From Bacteroides sp. (lineage in GTDB: Bacteria; Bacteroidota; Bacteroidia; Bacteroidales; Muribaculaceae): a DNA stretch of 64,000 bases. The notes beneath the pieces are model-generated. The model ran no database searches, was not told the origin of the DNA, and saw only the letters and a list, made by a program, of their open reading frames with translations. This document shows positions 43,407 to 51,704 of this stretch, one piece after another. The stretch's first letter is position 1; every line of letters begins with the position of its first letter. The translations under genes and the position numbers were made by a program. The DNA is taken from the NCBI GenBank assembly GCA_014801865.1, contig JAAVDH010000044.1, forward strand, positions 39,345 to 103,344. The letters are read 5' to 3'.

Positions 43407-44159
43407 TTACCCCAGCAGGTAGTCGACCCAGGGGGTAAGGCCTTCGCCGGTGGTGGCGGAGAGGGGGAAGAAGCGGAGGTTGGGGTTGACTTTGAGGGCG
43501 TTTTCGCGGATGCGGTCGAGGGAAGAGTCAACGTAGGGCAGGAGGTCAATCTTGTTGATGACGCAGACGTGACTACCGGCAAACATGTAGGGGTATTTGA
43601 GGGGTTTGTCATCGCCCTCGGTGACGCTGATGACGACCACGCGCTCTGTCTCGCCGAGGTCGAACATGGCGGGACACACGAGGTTGCCCACGTTTTCAAT
43701 GAACAGCAGCGAGCCGGCTTCTGGGTTGAGGTCCTCTATGGCATGGCCCACACGGTGAGCGTCGAGGTGACATCCGTTAAGGGTGTTGATCTGCACGGCT
43801 TTCACGCCCTGGGCGGTGATGCGGCGTGCATCGTTATCGGTCTGCTGGTCACCTTCGATTACGGCCATGGGGCGGCGGTCGCCGATGGCACGTATGGTGG
43901 CCTCGAGGAGCGACGTCTTGCCCGAGCCGGGAGATGATACGAGGTTAAGGGCCTTTACGCGGCGACCTGCGAGGAAGCCTCGGTTGAAGGCTGCATGGCG
44001 ATTGTTCTCACCCAGGATATCCTGTTCGACATTGACGGTGACTTGTCCGTCGCCGTTGTCGTGGTGGTGGTGGTGAGCGGTATGTTCGTGGTCGTGACCG
44101 TGGGAATGGTCATGAGTATGTTCGTGGGTATGGCTTCCGCAGCCGCATGTGGTACACAT
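43407..44159 (-). CDS. hypB: Hydrogenase nickel incorporation GTPase HypB
   Basis: GTPase metallochaperone that delivers nickel to [NiFe] hydrogenase with HypA. 250 residues from the ATG at 44159. N-terminal CTTCGCG motif (high-affinity nickel site type), then a His-rich tract (TH-EH-TH-DH-SH-GH-DH-EH...HHHHH, about residues 9-34) for nickel storage, P-loop SSPGSGKTS (about 86-94), the metal-binding NGCHLDA segment, and NKIDLLPY for guanine specificity. The frame is open far upstream but would run into the DUF4491 gene; the CTTCGCG start is the family's own. No hypA, hypC-F or hydrogenase genes are nearby. Last gene of a four-gene leftward operon. Confidence 0.95.
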   Translation of the reverse strand: MCTTCGCGSHTHEHTHDHSHGHDHEHTAHHHHHDNGDGQVTVNVEQDILGENNRHAAFNRGFLAGRRVKALNLVSSPGSGKTSLLEATIRAIGDRRPMAVIEGDQQTDNDARRITAQGVKAVQINTLNGCHLDAHRVGHAIEDLNPEAGSLLFIENVGNLVCPAMFDLGETERVVVISVTEGDDKPLKYPYMFAGSHVCVINKIDLLPYVDSSLDRIRENALKVNPNLRFFPLSATTGEGLTPWVDYLLG

Positions 44160-44172
44160 AGTTATATCTATA

Positions 44173-44502
44173 TTAATAAGTTTTCTCTCTTGAAGTAGCA
44201 GAGTGGCGGGGATTGGCGGGGAACCACCCTTTGGCCACGCGTTCGCGCTGCTCGAATATCTCCTTGATGGTCCAGAAGGAGGAGAAGGCAAATACGCCGA
44301 GTACGGATGACCACAGCACGTCGGCCACGAGTATGGACCCCGCAAGGGCCGCAAGGCCAAGCAGAAGGAACCACCACCAGCAGCGTGTGCCGAAGTAATA
44401 GTAGCCCTTGACCACAACGGGGTGGAAGAGTCCTATGATCAGGAATGTGGAGGCTCCGATGACGAGGCCAAGGAGATGATATGATGCTAAGAATTCAGTC
44501 AT
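44173..44502 (-). CDS. DUF4491 family small membrane protein
   Basis: A 109-residue inner-membrane protein with four hydrophobic stretches (LLGLVIGASTFLIIGLFHPVVVKGYYYFG, WWWFLLLGLAALAGSILVADVLWSSVLGVFAFSSFWTI) and a basic C-terminal tail ERVAKGWFPANP. The sequence pattern G.FHP.V.K.EY.FG....W......F..SI......W.......G....W.I.E...Q..RV..G.FP.NP is that of DUF4491. Function unknown. It lies 13 bases before hypB and 36 after the TPM gene. A link to nickel handling is only suggested by neighbourhood. Confidence 0.85.
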   Translation of the reverse strand: MTEFLASYHLLGLVIGASTFLIIGLFHPVVVKGYYYFGTRCWWWFLLLGLAALAGSILVADVLWSSVLGVFAFSSFWTIKEIFEQRERVAKGWFPANPRHSATSREKTY

Positions 44503-44538
44503 GATATAAAAAGTATGTGCAGGAGTCTGACATCCGGT

Positions 44539-45807
44539 TTACCATCCTCCGGAGGCACCGCCGCCTCCGGTCATTCCACCGCCGAAGCTGCCGCCGCTGA
44601 ATCCGCCGCCTCCGCCGAATCCACGCCCTCCGCCACTCGGCACTATCACCACCGGGGGCAGTTTGGGAATGTTGTAGGTCACTCCGTAGCGGTGGTGGCA
44701 GTTGTGGCACATATACATGCGCTCGCCCACGCCCTTACGCGTGACAGTGGGAGGAGTTACGGTTCGTGAGCCTACGTACTCACAAGTGCGTCCGCCGCAG
44801 CGCTCACACACAGTGTAGTTCTTGCCACGCTTTACGTAGGGTATGATGTCGGTAGTGTGACAGTTGGGGCAGAGCCACACGTCGTAGTCTATGGAGTCGA
44901 TGAGTTCTTCGGTGTCCTGCGCGGGGGTGAGATACTGATTGTCGGTCTCTTCATCGAGTTTCACCATCTGTGTGCCGCAGTTGGGGCACGTGCGGGGATG
45001 ATTGCGCAGGCGACGCATCTTGACAAGCACCCACAGGAGGGCAGGCACTCCCATGCCGAGGGTGAAGAAGGCTATGAAGAGGGCCACGGAGCGTATGTTG
45101 TTGAGCCTGACGTAGCGCTGTAGCTCATCCTCCCGGCGACTGGAGATGACGGTATAGGCCACCCATCCTGTCATTGCCAGGGCAAGCCCGAACGAGAGCC
45201 AGAGGTAGAAGTGCCACAGGTCTTCGCCGGAGAAGTCGACGGCCTGGAATGAGCGCGAATCGCTGGCGATGGATGAGTGAAGCTCACGGGCGGCCTCGGG
45301 GTCGGTGAGCAGCGTCACAAGGCGATTGGTGGCAGCGAGAGTGCCTCCGTCATAGTCGCCCTCGCGGAAGCGGGGAAACATATCCTCGCGCAGTATGCGT
45401 CCGGCTATTACGTCGGGCACCACGCCCTCGGCACCGTAGCCGGTGCGTATGACGGCCTTACGCTTGTCGCGCACTATGAGCATGAGCACACCGTTGTCGT
45501 TGTCCTTCTTGCCTATGCCCCACTTGCCGAAAAGCTCGGTGGCGAATCCGTCGACATCGTCGGTGTCAATATCATCGAGAGCCACAATGACGGGTTCGGC
45601 CGTTGACTCCTGCCATGCCTTGGCAAGGAGCGAGTTGAGCTGAGTGACAGCCTCGGGAGATAATACGCCGTCGGGATTGGAGACGTATTGTGTGCGGTCG
45701 GCCACATGCACGTTGGGCACAGTGGCCACAGTATGGGCCGCGTAGAGAGCCACAGCCGCCAGCGGTAGCAGCAACAGAAGCATGAGGCGCTTAATGGTCT
45801 GAGTCAT
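44539..45807 (-). CDS. TPM domain-containing (YgcG-like) membrane protein
   Basis: A 422-residue protein. Signal peptide 1-24, TPM domain about 38-165 (YVSNPDGVLSPEAVTQLNSLLAKAWQESTAEPVIVALDDID...GKKDNDNGVLMLIVRDKRKAVIRTGYGAEGVVPDVIAGRI), two membrane segments (about 203-222 and 243-262), two Cys4 zinc-ribbon-like stretches (CPNCGTQMV and CERCGGRTC...CHNCHHRYG, plus LCPNCHTTDI) and a Gly/Ser-rich tail (GGGRGFGGGGGFSGGSFGGG). The family is implicated in phosphatase activity or photosystem II repair in plants; the bacterial role is unclear. TPM proteins normally neighbour LemA, but here LemA is 14 kb away. Middle of the fmt-hypB operon. Confidence 0.88.
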   Translation of the reverse strand: MTQTIKRLMLLLLLPLAAVALYAAHTVATVPNVHVADRTQYVSNPDGVLSPEAVTQLNSLLAKAWQESTAEPVIVALDDIDTDDVDGFATELFGKWGIGKKDNDNGVLMLIVRDKRKAVIRTGYGAEGVVPDVIAGRILREDMFPRFREGDYDGGTLAATNRLVTLLTDPEAARELHSSIASDSRSFQAVDFSGEDLWHFYLWLSFGLALAMTGWVAYTVISSRREDELQRYVRLNNIRSVALFIAFFTLGMGVPALLWVLVKMRRLRNHPRTCPNCGTQMVKLDEETDNQYLTPAQDTEELIDSIDYDVWLCPNCHTTDIIPYVKRGKNYTVCERCGGRTCEYVGSRTVTPPTVTRKGVGERMYMCHNCHHRYGVTYNIPKLPPVVIVPSGGGRGFGGGGGFSGGSFGGGMTGGGGASGGW

Positions 45808-45847
45808 CGCGTAGGGGAGTTTGTTTTTGCAGTAGGATTAATGGCCG

Positions 45848-46822
45848 TCATCTGACGGAGGGGGAAGCGAGACGAGAGCCACGCAGATAGTCGGCGGTGG
45901 CCATGCGGCGCTTGCCGGGCATCTGTATGGAAGTGGCTTCTATGGATCCTTCGCCACAACCGATGGTCATGATGTCGCCGGAGATTTCCACCGTGCCGGG
46001 AGAGAGATGACGATTTGAGATGCGTGCCTCGAATATCTTCATGTCGCCCAGGCGTGTAGCGGCATCGCCGGAGCCATCGTAAAGCTCGGTCCACGCGCCG
46101 GGATAGGGCGAAAGGCCGCGTATGAGGTTATAGACCCGCTCGGCAGGTTGAGTCCAGTCGATGCGACATGTGTCCTTAAATATCTTGGGAGCGGGGGTGG
46201 GTTCCTCGCCTGCGGTAAGCATATCGGCCTGAGCGACGGTGCGCAGAGTGCCGTCGAGAATAGCCTGAACGGTCTCCATAGTGAGGTCTGCGCCGAGCAT
46301 CATCAGGCGATCGTGTACGCTACCCACGTTCTCGTCGGGAGCTATGGCGATGCTACGCTGGGCTATCACGTCGCCGGTGTCTATCTCATGCTTGAGGAAG
46401 AAGGTGGTGACGCCTGTTTCGGTTTCGCCATTGATTACGGCCCAATTGATGGGAGCCGCCCCACGATAACGCGGCAGCAGCGAGGCATGGAGATTGAATG
46501 TGCCCATCGGGGGCATCTGCCACACCACCTCGGGGAGCATACGGAAGGCAATGACGATAAATAGGTCGGCATCAAGCGAACGAAGCTCGGCCACAAATTC
46601 GGGGTCCTTGAGGCGTACAGGCTGCATGAGGTGCAGACCATGAGCTTCGGCATACTGCTTAACGGGCGAATGAAGCATCTTATGGCCGCGTCCGGCAGGC
46701 TTGTCAGGCATCGTCACCACACCCACTATATTGAAGCCGCCCTCATGAAGGCGGCGAAGACTCTCGACCGCGAAATCAGGCGTGCCGAGAAACACTATCT
46801 TAAGATCCTTTGCATCTATCAT
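45848..46822 (-). CDS. fmt: Methionyl-tRNA formyltransferase
   Basis: Formylates initiator Met-tRNA using 10-formyltetrahydrofolate. 324 residues. N-terminal Rossmann domain with IVFLGTPDFA (about 9-18), catalytic Asn-His-Asp set in FNLHASLLPRYRGAAPINWA (about 109-128) and HEIDTGDVIAQ (about 145-155), and the C-terminal OB-like tRNA-binding domain with RGLSPYPGAWT (about 236-246). The -7 element (46827-46834) lies only 5 bases before the ATG, so the transcript may be almost leaderless. First gene of the operon fmt, TPM, DUF4491, hypB. Confidence 0.97.
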   Translation of the reverse strand: MIDAKDLKIVFLGTPDFAVESLRRLHEGGFNIVGVVTMPDKPAGRGHKMLHSPVKQYAEAHGLHLMQPVRLKDPEFVAELRSLDADLFIVIAFRMLPEVVWQMPPMGTFNLHASLLPRYRGAAPINWAVINGETETGVTTFFLKHEIDTGDVIAQRSIAIAPDENVGSVHDRLMMLGADLTMETVQAILDGTLRTVAQADMLTAGEEPTPAPKIFKDTCRIDWTQPAERVYNLIRGLSPYPGAWTELYDGSGDAATRLGDMKIFEARISNRHLSPGTVEISGDIMTIGCGEGSIEATSIQMPGKRRMATADYLRGSRLASPSVR

Positions 46823-46826
46823 ATCG

Positions 46827-46834
46827 CAAATTTA
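46827..46834 (-). promoter_or_regulatory. -7 element of fmt operon
   Basis: TAAATTTG on the minus strand directly before the fmt ATG at 46822. No -33 TTTG at the usual distance. Confidence 0.55.
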
Positions 46835-46917
46835 GCTCTTTTCCTCCATCTATCTCCATCTCCCCTCCCCTCATTTACCCTCCTCCACATATTTTTTGAA
46901 TTTTTTTTGTGAAAAAT

Positions 46918-46948
46918 TTGGTCAGTAAAAAAATAACCCCTACCTTTG
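46918..46948 (+). promoter_or_regulatory. tRNA-Lys promoter
   Basis: TTTG ending at 46920, 20 bases, TACCTTTG at 46941-46948. Perfect consensus. Confidence 0.88.
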
Positions 46949-47001
46949 CATCGCAATTGAGAAACGCGGCACACCAACCACCGCCCCTCACTGCAAGACA
47001 T

Positions 47002-47077
47002 GACTCCGTAGCTCAGTTGGTAGAGCAAATGACTCTTAATCATTGGGTCGAGAGTTCGAGCCTCTCCGGGGTCACCA
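47002..47077 (+). tRNA. tRNA-Lys (anticodon CTT)
   Basis: A 76-base cloverleaf: acceptor GACTCCG pairs with CGGGGTC, D-arm GCTC/GAGC, anticodon stem AATGA/TCATT with CTT at 47035-47037, T-arm GAGAG-TTCGAGC-CTCTC, discriminator A and encoded CCA at 47075-47077. Its 3' end is the attachment site of the island that follows. Confidence 0.97.
47059..47075 (+). repeat. Left attachment-site repeat (attL-like) in tRNA-Lys 3' end
   Basis: AGCCTCTCCGGGGTCAC, the T-arm/acceptor end of tRNA-Lys, is repeated exactly at 53388-53404. The similarity resumes in the terminators just after both copies. Confidence 0.85.
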
Positions 47078-47081
47078 CCAA

Positions 47082-47108
47082 GGAATCGCACCAAGCGGTT
47101 CCTTTTTT
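47082..47108 (+). terminator. tRNA-Lys terminator
   Basis: GGAATCGC (47082-47089) pairs with GCGGTTCC (47095-47102), then six T. A near-identical copy is at 53411-53438. Confidence 0.9.
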
Positions 47109-47126
47109 GTACCCCTCCCCCACACA

Positions 47127-47585
47127 CTAATTGTGGCTAAACTTGACATACTCTCAAGAAATGCGGTTTTTACAAGTCGCTTGCTTGAAAGTGATGTGGA
47201 GATAGTTTTCTGTGATTTTCCACAAGCAAACCGATTTACTCTGCATATAATCAGTAGTATTGCTGAATATGAAGCCAACTTAATCAGCCAACGCACGTGC
47301 CAATCATTACAGGCAAAGAAGAACAGAGGCGTTAAACTCGGTATGGCTTCAAACCTTATGAGCAAATACAGTCAGGCAATAGAAAACAGTCGCAAGACCA
47401 ATAAGGCTAAAGCGGAAAGCAGTCCCAATAATCGCAGGGCAATAGCACTACTCCGCACACTATTACCTCAAAATCTTTCGCTTACTGAAATGACAGCCTT
47501 ACTAAACGAGCAGGGTTTTGTCGCTCCTAATGGTAGCAAATTCCAAATCACACAGGTTAAGCGACTTATTAACCGTATAAACTGA
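47127..47585 (+). pseudogene. Truncated serine recombinase (resolvase family)
   Basis: About 152 codons. The visible part matches the second half of a resolvase catalytic domain (LIVAKLDILSRNAVFTSRLLESDVEIVFCDFPQANRFTLHIISSIAEYEANLISQRTCQSLQAKKNRGVKLG) and a C-terminal DNA-binding helical region (LTEMTALLNEQGFVAPNGSKFQITQVKRLIN). The first about 65-70 residues, including the nucleophilic Ser, are missing; homology starts abruptly 18 bases after the tRNA terminator. It cannot catalyse recombination as it stands. It is the leftover of the element's mobility gene or a fragment moved in with the island. Confidence 0.8.
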
Positions 47586-47929
47586 TAATCCAATAGACAA
47601 TAGCTTGCTATCTCAAATGATTTTACTAATTTTGCACTACGTTCAAGAGTGAGCGTACATAATTAGAATGAGCATTTGAATTATCCCTGTTATGGAATCT
47701 GGACAATTCTACAACGACACAAGGATAATGGCAAGTCGCTCATGCTTTTGTAGTGTATATATTCAAACAATATACATTATCGAAGCATGGGCTATTGTCT
47801 ATTATTTGTGTCAAGCAGTCCAGAGCTTCATAACGGTAATAGTCAATAGCTTCATGCTTTTTCTTTTTGTGTTAGGTAATATTAAACTCAATTAGCTTCA
47901 TTGGAGCTATGAAGCAAAAGTACAAAAAG
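47586..47929. other. Gap in island with a promoter
   Basis: 344 AT-rich bases. A full promoter is at 47605-47634. A 67-codon hydrophobic frame (47692-47895) starts 58 bases after it, but has no recognisable signal or domain, so I leave it uncalled; the transcript may simply be the long leader of the lipoprotein gene. Confidence 0.45.
47605..47634 (+). promoter_or_regulatory. Promoter in island, upstream of lipoprotein
   Basis: TTG at 47605-47607, 19 bases, TAATTTTG at 47627-47634. Confidence 0.65.
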
Positions 47930-48328
47930 ATGAAAAAAACATTTAGAGTGTTTAGCATGATTATGTTTGTTATGCTAATGACTGTGTGCTTCTCGGCTTG
48001 CAGTAGTGATGATGACGATGACAAAAATCCATCAATCGTAGGAACATGGTATACCGAAACGACATGTGAGATCGGAACTGAGTACGAAAATATACAGTAT
48101 ACAGAATTGATCTTTAAGAAAGATGGAACGGTGACAGGCTACTGGAAATATACCTATAAAAACGGTAAGATAGAAATTGAAACTAACAAGGGTCGTTATG
48201 AAGTTATTAAAGATACCCTTTGCATTTGGTTGGATGGAGAAGATGATGTTTGGACTACAACGATCTCAATAAGTGGTAACAAAATGACAACTACAGAAGG
48301 GGACAGAATAGTTTGGACGAGAAAATAA
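47930..48328 (+). CDS. Small lipocalin-like lipoprotein
   Basis: A 132-residue lipoprotein from the ATG at 47930 (an ATG at 47909 would add seven residues). Lipobox CFSAC (Cys24) followed by SSDDDDDKN, a strong acidic surface-export-like signal. The mature part is one beta-barrel-like domain: IVGTWYTE, TELIFKKDGTVTGYWKYTYKNGKIEIETN, GRYEVIKDTLCIWLDG, TISISGNKMTTTEGDRIVWTRK, the pattern of lipocalin-like domains found in many Bacteroidetes lipoproteins. Ligand unknown. AT-rich like the rest of the island. Confidence 0.8.
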   Translation: MKKTFRVFSMIMFVMLMTVCFSACSSDDDDDKNPSIVGTWYTETTCEIGTEYENIQYTELIFKKDGTVTGYWKYTYKNGKIEIETNKGRYEVIKDTLCIWLDGEDDVWTTTISISGNKMTTTEGDRIVWTRK

Positions 48329-48348
48329 CGACATCTAAGACTAAAAAA

Positions 48349-48383
48349 GGAGCAAATGGATTAATAGTCCAAATGCTCCTTTT
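48349..48383 (+). terminator. Terminator of lipocalin-like gene
   Basis: GGAGCAAATGGA (48349-48360) pairs with TCCAAATGCTCC (48368-48379) apart from a small internal mismatch; TTTT follows. 20 bases after the stop. Confidence 0.75.
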
Positions 48384-48647
48384 CCAACACTGTAATTTTC
48401 ACACAATCTGGCATATATAATCATTAAAAGAATGCTTCTTTTACTAATGCAAAAGAAGTTACTTTATCTCAGGGAAGAAACTACTGGTATCACATAGTTT
48501 GTAATATGCTTTTATTTTAGATTTAATCCGTAATATATCCGGAGGAGAGGAACTAAAGATAAGTTTTATCACATAATACATTAATAGTTCTTTATGACCC
48601 TATATAGGATTGACCTCCGCTAAACATAAAATAGACTTACATATCGA
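48384..48647. other. Empty stretch in island
   Basis: AT-rich bases with stops in all frames. I see no gene, promoter or structured repeat. Confidence 0.5.
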
Positions 48648-48699
48648 TTGACCCCATATTTTATCTTCCGCCCCAATAAATGGGTCTACAAAATCAAGG

Positions 48700-49118
48700 A
48701 ATTTACAATAACGCTTCCGCCTTTGCGCGAATGTCAGGATGACATCCTGCTGCTTGCCAATTTCTACCTACGGCATTACAATAACGAATTTGGCAAAAAC
48801 GTAAAGCGGTTTGATAACTCCGCACAAAAAGCGATGCGCCTACATTCGTGGCCCGGTAATATCCGTGAACTTAAACACGTTGTACGCGTCGCTGTACTGA
48901 AATCCCGTAGCGATGTCATCTCAAAAGATAATCTTGAACTTGACACACCGGCAAGCCTTGTGAAAATGAAATTTCGGTTGGATGACAGCAGCTTCGAGAA
49001 AGCAAAAATCACTGCCGCGATAGCCCATACCGGCGGCAATATGGCACAAGCCGCCAGACTACTCGGCATCACAGAGAAAACACTCCTGATCAAAAGGAAA
49101 AAGCATGGACTGAAATAA
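48700..49118 (+). pseudogene. C-terminal remnant of a sigma-54-dependent activator
   Basis: From about 48700 the frame reads TITLPPLRECQDDILLLANFYLRHYNNEFGKNVKRFDNSAQKAMRLHSWPGNIRELKHVVRVAVLKS, i.e. the last part of a sigma-54 AAA+ domain (the PPLRER and WPGNIREL motifs), then a Fis-type HTH (KITAAIAHTGGNMAQAARLLGITEKTLLIKRKKHGL). Walker A, the GAFTGA loop and any receiver domain are absent; the 17 codons in front of the homology are unrelated. This is a truncated, non-functional copy, although the HTH could in principle still bind DNA. Confidence 0.8.
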
Positions 49119-49346
49119 TGTACCACTTTCTGAGAGGGATGTTTTCAGATTGATGGTATATTGAGCCTTACGAAGGTAAATGCGGGTTGTTAAATTGCAG
49201 TATCACTGTAATTTAACAACTTTTGGACTAAGCACATATAATTATAACCAAAAACATATACGTAAGTCGCAAAAAACACTGTCGATTTTAACTTCCGAAC
49301 GACTAAACTAATAGTATTAGCGTTGTTCTCCTTAGAATGACAATTG
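49119..49346. other. Gap between remnant and protease gene
   Basis: 228 AT-rich bases containing the 3' flank of the leftward protease gene. No clear terminator hairpin was found. Confidence 0.4.
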
Positions 49347-51704
49347 TTATTGTTCGTTAATATTTTCGGCATCAATTTCAATATCTCTACGTATGAGGAT
49401 GTTAGTATGGGAAAAGTTGTTTTGGTCTAACAGTCGTATTCCCTCATCATAGGCAACTTTTTTACCCAATGTATCTTTAATTGACACTATGATTGTAACT
49501 GGGACTGAAACCACTTCACCTGTTTCATTCAGATGTGCGGTAAGTTCATCCTTTGCCGCATCTCGAGTAAAACCCTTTATGCGGAGGACCCATTCGGTTT
49601 TTCCTTTCATCTTAGCCTTAATTGCAGGCTTAAGAGTTGAAAGATCAACTTGATATTTCTTAACCGGTTGATATTTATTTTTGGCAATAATAAGGTTTCT
49701 CTCCTTTAAAAATATTGACTGTTGTCTTGTAGAATAAGCACTCGGCGTTAAAATGTTTTGAGTGGAGTGAACCCTTGTCTCATTACGATATACTGGCGAT
49801 ACACCTGGGGCACCGACAGTCACATATTCAATAGAGTCTATAGGTTCTAAACTAACCTCAATATCGTTTTGACAATACTCGTTTCCCTCGCTCCCTCGAA
49901 GAATCGGATTGGATACGATGGTTACGGTTACAACTCCATAAAAATTACCGTTATTATCAACAAGCGAAGATGGGTAAGGGAAACCGATAATCTGATAATC
50001 CACGCCACTTGTAGGAGATATCTCAGGTTGCCAGACCATTGTGAACTCATCTTCATTGTTATATAGCATTTGATCTATATGAGAGGGAATACCAAATCCA
50101 TATGCCCAATTGATGCTCTTATCTGCTTTTGTAAGAACAGAGGGATATTGAGAATTATGAATAATCAGAGCCTTGATTAATGTAGAATTGAATTTGCCGC
50201 CGATGCGATGTGCCAAATGTGCAGCAAGAGCCGTAACTCGAGGAGTAGCAAAACTGGTTCCTTTCTCTCGAGAAGTAAGGCCTGGAGCGGTTACAACATT
50301 TATTCCTGTGACAGAATTACCTCCATAATGAACGACATCTGGCTTTTGAAGATATTCAGGACCTGGGCCTATTCTGGAAAAAGGAGAATGGGATCCCTGT
50401 GGGAGATCTTTTTCTTCTTCACCATTTTGGCATACAGAACCTACGGTTATACAACGAACAGATTCTGCCCCTTGACTAATTCTTTTATTCGGATCTTTTG
50501 TATTCCCGGCAGATTTACAAAACAAGACATCGTATGTGCTTTGAATATCATCCAGTGCAATAGCAAATTCCGAAAAGATTTCATCAGACACTTCAGTTGA
50601 AGATCCTTGCGAGATATTCCAAATCTTAATATCGGGGTGACGTTCAATAGAATCGCGAATATAGATTATCAATTCTTCCTCGGAAACTCTGGCATTATCA
50701 GGATTAGTGTTGATGATACAATTGGCGAACATTGATGGACCACATCCTGTTAATGATTCGTTTTCCAGCTGATCTCCATACAAAGCAACACTTGCAACCA
50801 TAGTGCCATGATTACGGTCGATGTCTAATTCTACGAGACCGGCTGCATTATGCTCATCCCCTATTTGCCATGGAGATAATTGTGGCAAGTTTGCTACTCC
50901 AGAATCCAATATTCCGATTTTAGGATAACTTTCATTTTGATTTGGCGAGGCGACATCTATATCCACAGCCCAAGGTTCGGGAGCTGCCGTAATTTCATAA
51001 TATGGCATCTCCTTTACGTATATAACGCTATCCATCGTAGCGATGTGCTCCAACTGGTTCTCGTCTATACCTTCGACTTTATATAAGAATAAATCGGGAG
51101 CATAATTCAATTTAATAACTTCAATGCCACAAATTTCGCATTCTTTTACAAAACGCCGCTCGGCCAATTGATTATATTTATCTGATTTATAGTCTATCAA
51201 TCGTATTTTGACTGTTTTGCCGGCAAGTTCATTAGCATTGAATTCCGGATGGAAAATATCAAGTGATTGGACCGCAGCCGCTCCAATAGTTTTTTCTTTG
51301 GATGCTCTATGATATCTAATTTCAGAAATGGATTCTTTTATTGTGTCTAAGTCATCTAATGTGTCTATTTTTACAAAAAGTTCGCCTAAACCGGCAACTC
51401 CAATTATATTGGAACGCTGTTTTGTACGAAAAATGGACTTGACATTAGGTCGATGTGATTTTGCTGTAGCATCCTCATTTAGTGTAGCTACTAATAAAAC
51501 AGGCAGATCATTCCCTTCCTCCCTACGTTTATGGAATACTTGATCAAGAGATTTCAAAGTTTGGCTTATCATAGCCGTATTTTTTCGGATGGCTTCAGGT
51601 GTAGCCCATTTTGGATAACCACCACCGCTACCCTCCTTCTTGAACCAATCTTGACTTCCGCGAGTTTTGACTATTTGTATGGGGCGTGTTTTATCCATTA
51701 TCAT
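49347..51704 (-). CDS. Cytoplasmic subtilisin-like serine protease (S8), effector candidate of AAA+/protease module
   Basis: A 785-residue S8 peptidase without a signal peptide. Residues 1-240 are an N-terminal region (LPVLLVATLNEDATAKSHRPNVKSIFR; ELFVKIDTLDDLDTIKESI) that could be a ligand-sensing or inhibitory domain. The catalytic domain is about 260-530 with Asp267 (IGILDSGVA), His299 (NHGTMVAS), oxyanion Asn401 (SAGN) and Ser484 (GTSFATP), so it should be active. The last 250 residues are beta-rich (PVKKYQVDLSTLKP...KGKTEWVLRIKGFTRD). The start overlaps the AAA+ gene: ATG-ATA-ATG-GAT-AA, where the second ATG (51698) overlaps the upstream stop as ATGGATAA, a classic coupling. Paired AAA+ ATPase and subtilase genes recur in bacterial accessory regions. 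Here they lie in a tRNA island, which suggests an ATPase-controlled protease, perhaps defensive (inference). Confidence 0.85.
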   Translation of the reverse strand: MIMDKTRPIQIVKTRGSQDWFKKEGSGGGYPKWATPEAIRKNTAMISQTLKSLDQVFHKRREEGNDLPVLLVATLNEDATAKSHRPNVKSIFRTKQRSNIIGVAGLGELFVKIDTLDDLDTIKESISEIRYHRASKEKTIGAAAVQSLDIFHPEFNANELAGKTVKIRLIDYKSDKYNQLAERRFVKECEICGIEVIKLNYAPDLFLYKVEGIDENQLEHIATMDSVIYVKEMPYYEITAAPEPWAVDIDVASPNQNESYPKIGILDSGVANLPQLSPWQIGDEHNAAGLVELDIDRNHGTMVASVALYGDQLENESLTGCGPSMFANCIINTNPDNARVSEEELIIYIRDSIERHPDIKIWNISQGSSTEVSDEIFSEFAIALDDIQSTYDVLFCKSAGNTKDPNKRISQGAESVRCITVGSVCQNGEEEKDLPQGSHSPFSRIGPGPEYLQKPDVVHYGGNSVTGINVVTAPGLTSREKGTSFATPRVTALAAHLAHRIGGKFNSTLIKALIIHNSQYPSVLTKADKSINWAYGFGIPSHIDQMLYNNEDEFTMVWQPEISPTSGVDYQIIGFPYPSSLVDNNGNFYGVVTVTIVSNPILRGSEGNEYCQNDIEVSLEPIDSIEYVTVGAPGVSPVYRNETRVHSTQNILTPSAYSTRQQSIFLKERNLIIAKNKYQPVKKYQVDLSTLKPAIKAKMKGKTEWVLRIKGFTRDAAKDELTAHLNETGEVVSVPVTIIVSIKDTLGKKVAYDEGIRLLDQNNFSHTNILIRRDIEIDAENINEQ

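Noticed and set aside
43176..43937. Long rightward frame antisense to hypB
   Set aside because: It starts inside the palindrome and mirrors the HypB coding sequence; HypB motifs are complete.
47127..47585. Functional site-specific recombinase of the island
   Set aside because: The N-terminal third with the catalytic Ser is missing and the homology starts abruptly.
47692..47895. 67-codon hydrophobic frame in the island
   Set aside because: No conserved feature; more likely part of the leader of the lipoprotein gene.
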